Shown here in pieces: positions 39,308 to 47,584 of a DNA stretch of 47,584 nt; position 1 is the first letter of the stretch; each line of letters begins with the position of its first letter. This stretch comes from Acidobacteriota bacterium. GTDB lineage: Bacteria; Acidobacteriota; Vicinamibacteria; Vicinamibacterales; 2-12-FULL-66-21. The notes under the pieces are model-generated. The model was not told the origin of the DNA. It did not search any database and worked only from the letters and a program-made list of their open reading frames with translations. The stretch covers positions 1 to 47,584 of the forward strand of contig QHWT01000081.1 in the NCBI GenBank assembly GCA_003222675.1, given 5' to 3'. The position numbers and the translations under genes are program-made.

Positions 39308-42300
39308 ATGGCGATCTCCCGGCGCACGTTCCTGCAGCGTTCTCTCGCGGGTGGCGCGGCGATCACAGCGTTCGGATTCGACGTCACACCCATTTACGCT
39401 CAGGCCAAGTCCCTCAAGATTTCGCGCACGACGGAAACCCGCAGCACCTGCCCCTACTGTTCAGTCAGTTGCGGCATCATCATCCACACGCTTGGCGACA
39501 AGGCCAAGAACGCGATCCCGCAGGTCGTGCACGTTGAAGGCGATCCCGATCATCCCATCAACCGCGGCACGTTGTGTCCCAAGGGCGCCTCGCTCGAACA
39601 GGACATCCTGAACGAGCGCCGCCTGCTGAACCCGCAGGTGCGCCGTCCGGGCGCGGATCGCTGGGAAGACATCGGCTGGGACCAGGCGATCGACGAGATC
39701 GGCCGCTGGGTGAAGAAGACGCGCGACGCGACGTTCGTGGAGAAGGATCCGCGCGGACGCACCGTCAATCGCTGTGAAGGCCTCGCCTGGAACGGCGGCT
39801 GCACCGATACGAACGAATTCAATTATCTCGTCGTCAAGACGATGCGCAGCCTGGGGGTCTGCTACCTGGAAAACCAGGCCCGGGTTTGACACGGGCCAAC
39901 GGTCTCCAGTTTGGGGCCCACATTCGGACGCGGCGCGATGACGAACGGGTGGATCGACATCAAGAACACCGACATGATGTTGATCATGGGTGGCAATCCG
40001 GCCGAGAACCACCCGTGCGGCTTCAAGTGGCCGATTGAAGCCAAGCTCCATCGCAATGCGAAGATGATCGTCGTCGACCCGCGCTTCACGCGGACGGCGG
40101 CGAATGCCGACCTGTTCCTGCAGATTCGCGCCGGCAGCGACATCGCGTTCCTTGGCGGCCTGATCAACTACGCGATCGCGCAGAATCGGATCGCGCACGA
40201 CTATCTCGTCAACTACACGAACGCGTCCTTCATCGTTCAGGAAGGATTCAAGCTGCCCGAGGACGGTTTGTACTCCGGCTTCGATCCGTCCACGCAGATT
40301 TACAACAAGTCGACGTGGAACTACGAGGCGGGCGGCCGCGTCAGCGCCGCCCCGGTTGCGGCGGCAGGCGATACCGCGAAAGGCGGTGGAGGTACTTCCC
40401 AGGCCGACGCGCCAGCACCGTCAGGCGGCGCACCACCTTCGGCGAAATCATCGCAGCCCCGGACGGGTCTTGGATACGCGGCGCAGGGACCGGGCGGCGC
40501 GAAAGCGGGTGCCGGCGGATCGCACCCCGGCGGTCAGGCAGCCGCAGCCGGCGCGCCACCGTCGTTGCCTCCCAACGTCGCGTACGATCCATCACTCCAA
40601 CATCCACGGTGCGTCTTTCAACTCTTGAAGCAGCAGTACTCGCGCTACACGCCGGAGATGGTGGAGCGGATCACCGGGATTCCGAAAGACCAGTTCCTGA
40701 AAGCCGCCGATCTGTTCACGTCGGTCCGCATCAACGGCGACATGAAGAAGGTGTCGACGATCATCTACGCCGTGGGCTGGACGCAGCACACCTTCGGCAC
40801 GCAGATCATCCGCACGGCGGCGATGCTGCAGCTCCTGCTGGGCAACGTCGGGCGTGCGGGCGGCGGGGTCAACGCCCTGCGTGGACATTCGAACATCCAG
40901 GGGGCGACGGATCTGGCGGGCGTCTTCGACATCCTGCCCGGATACCTGAAGATGCCGAATCCCGATGACGGCGATTTCGCGACGTACGTGAAACGAATCA
41001 CGCCAACGGCATCGAACCCCGCCGAGTGGCAGTCGTACAACTACTGGTCGAACACGTCCAAGTTCGCCGTCTCGTTCCTCAAGGCGATGTACGGCGACGC
41101 CGCGAAAAAGGAAAACGACTGGGCCTTCAGCTACTTGCCGAAGATCGATCGCAACTACGCGTGGGCGCAGATCTGGGACGACATGTATGCGGGCAGAATC
41201 AAGGGGCTGCTCGCCTTCGGGATGAACGGCGTCCAGATCGGGCCCAACTCGCGGAAGAACATCGACGCGCTGAAGAAGGCGGACTGGCTCGTCGTCGGCG
41301 AGATCTATCCGGACGAGACGAGCGAGTTCTGGCGCGCACCGGGCACCAGCGCGGACGAGATGAAGAAGATCCAGACGACGGTCTACCGTCTCCCGTGCGC
41401 GGGCTTCGCCGAGAAGGACGGGACGTTCGTCAATTCCGCGCGCTGGCTGCAGTGGAAGAACGTCGCGGTACCGCCGCCAGGAGACGCTCGGCTGGACCAG
41501 GACATACTGGCCCAGATCTTCTTGAAGGTGCGCGAGCTCTATCAGAAGGAAGGCGGCAAATTCCCCGATCCGATCCTCAACGTGCGCTGGCCGTACACGC
41601 AGCCGGATCACCCGGCACTCGCGGAAGTGGCTCGAGAGATCAATGGTCAGGCGCTCGCAGAAATTACGGATCCAACCGGACAGGGCGCGCCGTCCATCAA
41701 GGCGGGGCAGCAAATCCCCGGGTTTGCGTGGCTCAAAGACGACGGCACGACACTCTGCGGCAACTGGTTGTACAGCGGATCCTGGACCGAAGCGGGCAAT
41801 CAGATGGCGAGGCGCGGCACCGACGATCCGTCGGGCCTCGGCATCTACCCGAACTGGGCATGGTCGTGGCCCGCGAACCGGCGCGTTATGTACAACCGGG
41901 CCTCGTGCGATCCATCCGGGAAGCCCTGGGACGCGACGCGGCGGCAGATCTGGTGGAACGAAGGCTCCGGTAAATGGGTCGGCAACGACGTGCCCGACTT
42001 CAAGGTGGACTCGAAGCCCTCGGATCACATGGGGCCGTTCATCATGAATCCGGAAGGGGTCGGCCGGCTGTTCGCGCCGCTCTCCGCGTTCGCAGAAGGA
42101 CCGTTCCCCGAACATTACGAGCCAATCGAGAGTCCGATTACGAACCCGCTCCATCCCGCGCAATCGAACAACCCGGTCGTGAGGAAAATGAAATCGCCGC
42201 TCGACAAATATGGTGAACCGGCCGGCGGGTTCAACATCGTCTGCACGACCTACCGGCTGACCGAGCACTATCACTACTGGACGAAGAACAATCCGATGAA

Positions 42301-42631
42301 CGTGCAGCTCGTGCCGGAGCCATTCGTCGAGATCCCGGTGGAGCTCGCCGACGACATGGGTCTCAAGGGAGGCGAGCGCATCAAGGTGACGAGCGCGCGC
42401 GCGTCCTATGTGGCAAAGGCAATGGTGACGCGACGCATCAAGCCGATGATGATCGACGGCAAGAAGACGTATCAGATCGGCATCCCGATTCACTGGGGCT
42501 ATCGCGGGATCGCCGAAGACGCCGGCCGCACGTCGCTCGATTCGGCGAACCTGCTGTCGCCGACGGTGATCGACCCGAACGCATACACGCCGGAGTTCAA
42601 GGGGTTCCTGGTCAAGTTAGAGAAGGCCTAA
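39308..42631 (+). CDS. fdnG: Selenocysteine-containing formate dehydrogenase catalytic subunit (FdnG/FdoG type)
   Basis: Periplasm-facing molybdenum or tungsten bis-MGD enzyme that oxidises formate, 1107 residues. The start ATG at 39308 follows GGAGGAG. The Tat signal is SRRTFLQRSLAGGAAITAFG. A [4Fe-4S] site is seen as CPYCSVSC with CPKGA further on. An in-frame TGA at 39887-39889 (residue 194) sits in ENQARV-Sec-HGPTVSSLGPTFGRGAMTN, the family's conserved selenocysteine context, and the same frame continues for 2.7 kb, so it is read as Sec. The rest shows typical FdnG stretches (GGNPAENHPCGFKWPIEAKL, NVGRAGGGVNALRGHSNIQG). A Pro/Ala/Gly-rich insertion of about 85 residues (around 342-428) is not usual. 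Selenium-insertion genes are not in the window. Confidence 0.95.
39887..39925 (+). promoter_or_regulatory. UGA selenocysteine codon and candidate bacterial SECIS hairpin
   Basis: The TGA at 39887-39889 is followed directly by sequence able to fold. One pairing joins GGTCTC (39901-39906) with GGGGCC through G-U pairs, giving a hexaloop about 18 nt after the UGA, the normal bacterial SECIS distance. Another pairs CACGGGCCAAC with GTTTGGGGCCC and exposes GGTCT in the loop. E. coli fdn/fdh SECIS elements also present GGUCU-like loops. The exact fold needs calculation. Confidence 0.7.
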
Positions 42632-42634
42632 CCA

Positions 42635-43498
42635 ATGCCCAGCGGGACATTGCAGATCAAAGCGATATCCGCGCACTCGGGTCCGATCCCCGGGCAGGGC
42701 GTGCAGCGCGAAGAGGACGTCTGCAAGTACATCGACGTCACCACGTGCATCGGATGTAAGGCGTGCGAAGTCGCATGTGTCGAGTGGAACGACATGCCGT
42801 TCCAGCAGACCACGTTCGACAACACCTACCAGACGATGCCGGCGACGGCGTGGAACTACTGGAACCTGATCAAGTTCAACGAGCACCAGCGCGATGACGG
42901 GTCCTTGATGTGGCTGATGCGCAAGGACCAGTGTATGCACTGCGAGGATCCCGGCTGCCTGCGCGCGTGTCCCGCGGACGGCGCGATCGTGCAGTACACG
43001 AACGGCATCGTTGATTTTCAGCAGGAAAACTGCATCGGCTGTCAGTACTGCGTGTCAGGGTGCCCGTTCGACATTCCAAAGTTCAATAGTTCGACGAAGA
43101 AGGTTTATAAGTGCACGTTGTGCTCCGACCGCGTCGGTCAGGGGCTCGAGCCCGCGTGCATCAAGGCGTGCCCCACGGGCTGTTTGAAGTTCGGGACCAA
43201 GACAGACATGCGCGCGCTCGCGGATGCGCGGGCGCAGCAGTTACGCGAGCATTCGGGATTTGCCAATGCCGGCGTCTACGATCCGCCGTCAGTTGGCGGC
43301 ACGCACGTCATCTATGTGCTGCACGACGCCACGAAACCGGAGCAGTACGGCGGATTGCCTGCCAATCCAGTCATTCCGCCGACTTACACGATCTGGAAGC
43401 GCGCGGCGAAGCCCATCGGATTGCTGCTGGCGTTGTTGGCCGCGCCCGTCGCATTCTTCCATTACGTCATGGAAGGGCCGAAGGAACCGGCACCATGA
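42635..43498 (+). CDS. fdnH: Formate dehydrogenase iron-sulfur subunit (FdnH/FdoH type)
   Basis: Electron-transfer subunit of 287 residues that carries four [4Fe-4S] clusters from the catalytic subunit to the cytochrome. Cysteine groups are visible in order: CIGCKACEVAC, CMHCEDPGCLRAC, CIGCQYCVSGCPFDIPKF, and CTLCSDRVGQGLEPACIKAC. The C-terminus has one membrane helix (PIGLLLALLAAPVAFFHYVM) with a short tail, as in E. coli FdnH, which anchors it to the membrane. It starts 4 bp after the fdnG stop and its own stop overlaps the next ATG, so the three subunits are co-translated. No separate signal peptide is seen, in keeping with export together with the Tat-targeted partner. Confidence 0.96.
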   Translation: MPSGTLQIKAISAHSGPIPGQGVQREEDVCKYIDVTTCIGCKACEVACVEWNDMPFQQTTFDNTYQTMPATAWNYWNLIKFNEHQRDDGSLMWLMRKDQCMHCEDPGCLRACPADGAIVQYTNGIVDFQQENCIGCQYCVSGCPFDIPKFNSSTKKVYKCTLCSDRVGQGLEPACIKACPTGCLKFGTKTDMRALADARAQQLREHSGFANAGVYDPPSVGGTHVIYVLHDATKPEQYGGLPANPVIPPTYTIWKRAAKPIGLLLALLAAPVAFFHYVMEGPKEPAP

Positions 43499-44262
43499 AT
43501 GGCGCGATCGAACGGTTCGACGATCGCGCGCGACGGCGCGTCGGGGCCTACGGGCGCACGATGGTGCGCGAGAACGAGCTGGTGCGGCATCCCGTCTATA
43601 CGCGCGTGCTCCACTGGAGCGTCGCGATCTTTTTCATTCTGGCCCTCCTCTCCGGGTTCGCGATTTACAGTCCGTGGCTCTATCGCGCGCTGACGCCGCT
43701 CTTCGGCGGCGGGCCGACGACACGCCTGCTGCATCCGTGGTTCAGCCTCGGTTTCGTCATCTTCTTCGCGTTCCAGATCCTGAACTGGCTGGAGCCGATG
43801 ACGTGGACGTCCGACGACCGTCGATGGATGAAGCAGGTGAAAAGCTATGTGACCAACAAAGAGCCCGTCGAGCCCGAGTACGTGGACTTCTTCAACGGGG
43901 GACAGAAGCTTTACTTCTGGGCGATCGTGGCGAGCGCGGTCGTGTTCCTGCTCTCTGGCTTTCCGATGTGGTTCCCGAAGACCTTCGGCCGGATCACAGT
44001 AGACATCGGCTACGTGCTGCACGACATCGCCGCGCTGGTGATGCTGGTCGGCTTCATCGTTCACCTCTACGAAGGAACGGGCGCGCAGCCCGGCACGTTC
44101 CAGGCGATGACGCGCGGCACGGTCGAGCGCCGCTGGGCATGGACCCACCATCCGGCGTGGTACCGGCGCGCGACGGGGCGCGATCCGCGCACCGATTACG
44201 AGCAGGCGCGGCAGCGCAGTAGTCGCCCTCCGGACCCAACCGCGCGGACAGATCTGAAATGA
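43495..44262 (+). CDS. fdnI: Formate dehydrogenase cytochrome b subunit (FdnI/FdoI type)
   Basis: Membrane di-heme cytochrome b556 subunit of 255 residues that passes electrons from formate to quinone. Four hydrophobic segments are visible: VLHWSVAIFFILALLSGFAI, HPWFSLGFVIFFAFQILNWL, LYFWAIVASAVVFLLSGFPM and VLHDIAALVMLVGFIVHLYEG. Candidate heme histidines lie in the first, second and fourth (HPVYTRVLHW, LLHPWF, LHDIAALV, VHLYEG). The motif VTNKEPVEPEYVDFFNGGQKLYFW between segments 2 and 3 is characteristic. The hydrophilic tail is longer and Arg/Pro-rich. The start overlaps the fdnH stop (ATGA) and the stop overlaps the porin-like gene. Confidence 0.95.
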   Translation: MNGAIERFDDRARRRVGAYGRTMVRENELVRHPVYTRVLHWSVAIFFILALLSGFAIYSPWLYRALTPLFGGGPTTRLLHPWFSLGFVIFFAFQILNWLEPMTWTSDDRRWMKQVKSYVTNKEPVEPEYVDFFNGGQKLYFWAIVASAVVFLLSGFPMWFPKTFGRITVDIGYVLHDIAALVMLVGFIVHLYEGTGAQPGTFQAMTRGTVERRWAWTHHPAWYRRATGRDPRTDYEQARQRSSRPPDPTARTDLK

Positions 44263-45344
44263 AAAAAGCCTATAGCGTATGCGGCATCGCCGCGCTGGCG
44301 ATGGGAGTCCTGGTCGTGTCTGCGTCCATCGCGCGTGCGCAGGTGCTGATCAAGGTGAACGACGATGTGAATTTCAAGCTGGGGGTGCTCGGGCAGTTCC
44401 AGGTCGACACGATCAAGGACAACGGCACCGACGTTACCGCCAGCAACCTCTTCGTGCGGCGACTGCGACTGCTTTTCGGCGGGCAGGTCGCGAAGAGCGT
44501 GACCTTCTTCGTCGAGACCGACACACCAAACCTCGGGAAGACGCTCGCTACCGGCAAGAACATCACCCCTGCCACGATCATCCAGGACGCGTACGGCGAG
44601 TTCAAGCCCTCGAACGGCTTTTCTGTCGACGCCGGCCTGATGTTCGTGCCGTTCTCACGCAACAGCATCCAGAGCGCGGCGACGCTTCTGCCGATCGACT
44701 ACGGTGCGTACACGTTCAGCCAGAGCGCGCCGACCCAATCCTCCACGGGCCGCGACACGGGCTTCCAGGCCAAGGGGAACTTCGTCAAGAACCGGCTCGA
44801 GTACCGGATTGGCGCATTCCAGGGACTCCGCAATGCGCGCTCGAACAACGCGCTGCGCTACGCCGGCCGCCTGCAATACAACGTGCTGGATCCGGAGACA
44901 GGCTTCTTCTACGCCGGCACCTATGTCGGCGCGAAGAAGATCCTTGCGATCGGCGCAGCGTTCGACACGCAGAGTCACTATCACGCGTATGACGCCGACG
45001 TTTTCACCGAATATCCGTTTGGACCGGGTGCCTTTAACGGTCAGCTCGATCTCACGCACTTCGACGGCGACGTGACGCTCGCGACGCTGCCGAAGCAGAA
45101 CGATGTGCTCCTGGAGATCGGGTATCTGGTGCGCGCAATCAAGGTCACGCCCGTGCTGCAGTTCGTGCACCGCGATGTGGTCAATCTCACGGCAACACCG
45201 GACGAGACGCGGACGTCCATCGGCGCAAACTACTGGTGGGCGGCGCACAACGCCAGCATCAAGGCGGCCTACGTCCACATCGACCCCAAGGGCGGTGCGG
45301 CGCAGCACGAGTTCACCATCCAGCTCCAGCTCTTTTACTACTGA
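44259..45344 (+). CDS. Porin-like outer-membrane beta-barrel protein
   Basis: Exported protein of 361 residues. The signal peptide MKKAYSVCGIAALAMGVLVVSASIARAQ is clear, with cleavage expected after ARA. The mature protein consists of alternating polar/hydrophobic strands (ASNLFVRRLRLLFGGQVAKS, ITPATIIQDAYGEFKPSNGF, FVKNRLEYRIGAFQGL) and ends in an aromatic residue, QLQLFYY, as needed for outer-membrane assembly. The pattern resembles phosphate-selective porins O and P, but the substrate cannot be inferred. Its ATG overlaps the stop of the cytochrome b gene (ATGA), an unusual linkage that suggests it serves the formate dehydrogenase, perhaps by admitting formate or another small anion. Confidence 0.85.
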   Translation: MKKAYSVCGIAALAMGVLVVSASIARAQVLIKVNDDVNFKLGVLGQFQVDTIKDNGTDVTASNLFVRRLRLLFGGQVAKSVTFFVETDTPNLGKTLATGKNITPATIIQDAYGEFKPSNGFSVDAGLMFVPFSRNSIQSAATLLPIDYGAYTFSQSAPTQSSTGRDTGFQAKGNFVKNRLEYRIGAFQGLRNARSNNALRYAGRLQYNVLDPETGFFYAGTYVGAKKILAIGAAFDTQSHYHAYDADVFTEYPFGPGAFNGQLDLTHFDGDVTLATLPKQNDVLLEIGYLVRAIKVTPVLQFVHRDVVNLTATPDETRTSIGANYWWAAHNASIKAAYVHIDPKGGAAQHEFTIQLQLFYY

Positions 45345-45462
45345 CGCTCTCTTGCAATTGGGACGGCCGTCACGTGTCCACGCACGACCTCACGCGAAGG
45401 GTCGCGGAGAACGCAAAGAACTCTTGGGTTGCACGCATGTGATACGTTCGTACACTTCCCAG

Positions 45463-46668
45463 CTACCAATTCCACATTGTCCCATCCAGCCTGCGATTGA
45501 CGGGCAGGTACGCGCGCTCGTACGGAAACTTCTTCGCGAGCGCTTCGTCGAGATCGACGCCGTGGCCCGGGGTCTCGGCGGGATGGAGGTAGCCATTCAC
45601 GTAGCGGTAGCCGTGTGGAAACACCTCGAGCGTGGCGCGCGAGTGCGGCATGTATTCCTGGATGCCGAAATTCGTGACGGAGATGTCGAAGTGAAGCGCC
45701 GCCCCCATCGTGACTGGCGAAAGATCTGTCGCGCCATGACATCCCATCTGCACGTGATACATGTCCGCGAACGCGGCGATCTTCTGCAGCGCCGTGATGC
45801 CGCCGCCGTGCAGCGACATGCGGAGATAGTCGATCAACTGCTCGGTGATCAGCAGCTTCGAATCCCAGACCGTGTTGAAGATCTCGCCGACCGCGAGCGG
45901 CGTCGTGGTGTGCTGGCGGATGATGCGAAAGCCTTCCTGCAGTTCGGCGGGCACGGCGTCTTCCATCCAGAACAGGTGAAAAGGCTCGAGCGCCTTTCCA
46001 AGACGCGCCGCCTGGATCGGGGTCAGCCGGTGATGGACGTCGTGAAGCAGGTGAACGTCCTCACCGAATGCCTTGCGCAGCTCTTCGAAGAGCGTCGGGA
46101 CGAACTGCAGGTACTTTTCGGATGACCAGGCGCTCTCCGATGGCAGCCCCTTCTGTGCCGGCTCGTACGGTTGACTGTCGGTCGAGACGCCGTAAAGGCC
46201 CGCCAGTCCTGGAACGCCACACTGCGCGCGCACCGCGAGGTATTTCTGATCGATGTGCCGGCCGACCTCGTCGATCGTCTCGGCGATTGTCCCGCCATTC
46301 GCATGGCCGTAGACCATCACGCCACTGCGCGCTTTGCCGCCGAGCAGGTTGTACAACGGCGTGTTCAGGGCCTTGGCCTTGATATCCCACAGCGCCACGT
46401 CGACCGCGGCAATCGCCATCATCGTCACGGGTCCCTTGCGCCAGTAGCCGCCGCGGTAAAGGTATTGCCAGATGTCCTCGGTCTGGAACGGATTGCGGCC
46501 GATCAAGCAGGGGACGACGTGATCGGCGAGGTAGGTGGCGACGGCGAGCTCACGTCCGTTCAGCGTCGCGTCGCCGAGACCGTATACGCCTGAATCGGTA
46601 TAGATTTTCAGGGTGACGAAGTTGCGTCCCGGGCTGCAGACCACCACCTTCGCGTCGCTGATCTTCAT
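45463..46668 (-). CDS. D-mannonate dehydratase-like protein (ManD group, enolase superfamily)
   Basis: Predicted sugar-acid dehydratase of 401 residues, the usual ManD length. The N-terminal capping domain begins [22 protein letters not shown]. The barrel shows [22 protein letters not shown], metal ligands in [11 protein letters not shown] (Asp), [10 protein letters not shown] (Glu) and [11 protein letters not shown] (Glu), and the family motif [20 protein letters not shown] with the catalytic His. ManD-group enzymes act on D-mannonate and, in some cases, D-gluconate at low rate, so the exact substrate is uncertain. Start ATG at 46668; the open frame extends further without family sequence. 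It is divergent from the DoxX gene, with 39 bp between them. No other uronate-pathway gene is in the window. Confidence 0.9.
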   Translation of the reverse strand: MKISDAKVVVCSPGRNFVTLKIYTDSGVYGLGDATLNGRELAVATYLADHVVPCLIGRNPFQTEDIWQYLYRGGYWRKGPVTMMAIAAVDVALWDIKAKALNTPLYNLLGGKARSGVMVYGHANGGTIAETIDEVGRHIDQKYLAVRAQCGVPGLAGLYGVSTDSQPYEPAQKGLPSESAWSSEKYLQFVPTLFEELRKAFGEDVHLLHDVHHRLTPIQAARLGKALEPFHLFWMEDAVPAELQEGFRIIRQHTTTPLAVGEIFNTVWDSKLLITEQLIDYLRMSLHGGGITALQKIAAFADMYHVQMGCHGATDLSPVTMGAALHFDISVTNFGIQEYMPHSRATLEVFPHGYRYVNGYLHPAETPGHGVDLDEALAKKFPYERAYLPVNRRLDGTMWNW

Positions 46669-46707
46669 CGCCGTCAATCCTATGATGTTCGCGGGGAGGG
46701 CCGCAGA

Positions 46708-47085
46708 ATGAATGCATTGAAGCGTTTCGAGTCGATTGCCTACTCGCTGCTCCGCATCGTGGCCGGATTCCTGTTCGTCTTTCACGGACTCCAGAAGATT
46801 CTGGGCATGTTTGGCGGGCCGCGCTTCGCGCTGGCCTCGATGCCAGGCGCCGCCGGCATTATCGAAATCGTAGGTGGCGTGCTGGTCATGATCGGGCTGT
46901 TCGCCACGCCTGCGGCGTTCATCTGCAGCGGCGAGATGGCGTTCGCCTATTTCATGGTTCATCAGCCGAAGGCCAGATGGCCGATTCAGAATCAGGGTGA
47001 GCTGGCCGTCTTGTACGCGTTTCTGTTCCTGTTCATCGCGACTCGTGGGAACGGCGTCATCAGCGTCGGCAGGGGCAGAGGCTGA
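46708..47085 (+). CDS. DoxX-family membrane protein
   Basis: Small integral membrane protein of 125 residues with four hydrophobic segments: [59 protein letters not shown] and [20 protein letters not shown]. The motif [12 protein letters not shown] and the [22 protein letters not shown] block are typical of DoxX/YphA-type proteins. Start ATG at 46708, 39 bp from the divergent ManD-like gene. The family is widespread; some members pair with redox or thiol metabolism, but no function can be assigned here. Confidence 0.9.
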   Translation: MNALKRFESIAYSLLRIVAGFLFVFHGLQKILGMFGGPRFALASMPGAAGIIEIVGGVLVMIGLFATPAAFICSGEMAFAYFMVHQPKARWPIQNQGELAVLYAFLFLFIATRGNGVISVGRGRG

Positions 47086-47350
47086 GGGCATGCCGGAAAA
47101 CTGATTGAAATTTCAGCATTCCTGCACTCCTGAGCCTCCCGTTTGAGCGGCGTCACGACAGGGGCCGCAATCGAGGTACCGACTCTACGTATCGAACCTG
47201 CTGATTGGATGCATCGGGGAGGGCGCACGTGCCCGGGAACTGGCGTACGTTCCCGCCTCCGGACGCGGGACCGAACTCAATGGGATTTTTCGAGCGACGC
47301 CTGCACCTGCCTGGCGTGGTCGAGGTGCACTGCGAACGCCGGCGATACTT
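47086..47350. other. Intergenic stretch without recognisable gene
   Basis: Nothing convincing is seen on either strand. A minus-strand frame (47276-47353) reading VKVSPAFAVHLDHARQVQASLEK has plausible amino-acid composition and might belong with the short signal-peptide frame at 47351-47458 through a frameshift. No promoter, repeat or RNA gene is evident. Confidence 0.3.
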
Positions 47351-47458
47351 TCACGCGGAGGCCTTGAGCTCGGCGTTCTTCGGGCCCGGGATCAGCGTCT
47401 TATCGACCGCCGCCGACACGAACAGCGAACCTGCTACGATAATGAACGCACGTTTCAT
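47351..47458 (-). CDS. Possible short exported peptide or truncated gene
   Basis: From the ATG at 47458 the frame reads MKRAFIIVAGSLFVSAAVDK and continues 15 residues to a stop, giving only 35 residues. The first 18 look like a signal peptide, and GAGGGAAG lies before the ATG. Either it is a very small secreted peptide or the 5' end of a longer gene that has lost its frame near 47350. Not recognised. Confidence 0.3.
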   Translation of the reverse strand: MKRAFIIVAGSLFVSAAVDKTLIPGPKNAELKASA

Positions 47459-47584
47459 TTGGATTGGCTTCCCTCGTGTACTGAATTCGCGCAGCATTTT
47501 ATCGCATGCCTGCGGGGGTACCGCGACTCTGGGCCGCATCGGGCAGCTGTAACCCTTTCTCGCGTCGTGACTCTGTACAAATGA

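Noticed and set aside
39887-39889. In-frame stop splitting the formate dehydrogenase gene, suggesting a pseudogene
   Set aside because: The same frame continues without shift and the stop lies at the conserved selenocysteine position of FdnG-type enzymes.
40592-42493. 633-codon open frame antisense to fdnG
   Set aside because: It is a GC-rich shadow of a real gene; its translation is Arg/His-rich and resembles no protein.

Overview
The window looks like a chromosomal piece of a GC-rich Acidobacteriota bacterium, probably class Vicinamibacteria. This is inferred from gene content: a MacB/FtsX-type permease of the acidobacterial duplicated orphan permease (ADOP) type, large membrane Ser/Thr kinases with N-terminal zinc ribbons, a BACON-repeat lipoprotein, a BlaI/M56-peptidase pair, and many two-component proteins. 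No phage, plasmid, insertion sequence or CRISPR array is visible.

Layout. 0.1-4.5 kb: ammonium transporter, an 82-83-bp tandem repeat array, an M50 membrane protease coupled to an HU-like protein with a near-consensus promoter, and the ribosome-assembly GTPase Der. 4.5-11 kb: two tandem paralogous membrane Ser/Thr kinases, a MerR-type regulator, and tRNA-Pro(GGG); hairpin-forming copies of one dispersed repeat sit between these units. 11-21.7 kb: a BlaI repressor that appears leaderless, with an operator over its own start; an M56 peptidase with a TPR-like tail (frameshifted); an ADOP permease (frameshifted); an M16 peptidase remnant; a lipoprotein of twelve BACON repeats; and a Tat-exported phosphoesterase.

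21.8-33.8 kb is a dense signalling island. A NarL-type kinase/regulator pair faces away from a long, tightly coupled operon: HD-GYP response regulator, membrane kinase, a broken kinase remnant, receiver, hybrid kinase, membrane kinase, receiver, Hpt protein, receiver, a 60-residue stand-alone DHp-like protein, and a sigma54 NtrC-type regulator. Nearly every junction is a start/stop overlap. The set holds every type of part needed for a multi-step phosphorelay, with possible outputs through cyclic-di-GMP turnover (HD-GYP) and sigma54 transcription. The DHp-like microprotein lacks the acidic residue that normally follows the phosphoacceptor histidine.

33.8-37.2 kb, minus strand: a coupled stress-type cluster of phosphoribosyltransferase, erythromycin-esterase-family protein, alpha/beta hydrolase and a DUF5335-like protein. 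The esterase gene is broken by a 284-bp inverted duplication (73-bp spacer), which is either a fold-back rearrangement or an assembly chimera.

37.5-45.3 kb: a respiratory formate dehydrogenase locus of HEAT-repeat protein, FdhE, selenocysteine-containing FdnG-type catalytic subunit (in-frame UGA at 39887-39889 in the family's conserved Sec context), FdnH-type iron-sulfur subunit, FdnI-type cytochrome b, and a translationally coupled porin-like barrel. 45.4-47.6 kb: a ManD-like enolase-superfamily dehydratase, a DoxX-family membrane protein, and mostly unassigned sequence to the end. Two frameshifts, a gene remnant and the inverted duplication mean assembly error must be weighed against real gene decay.
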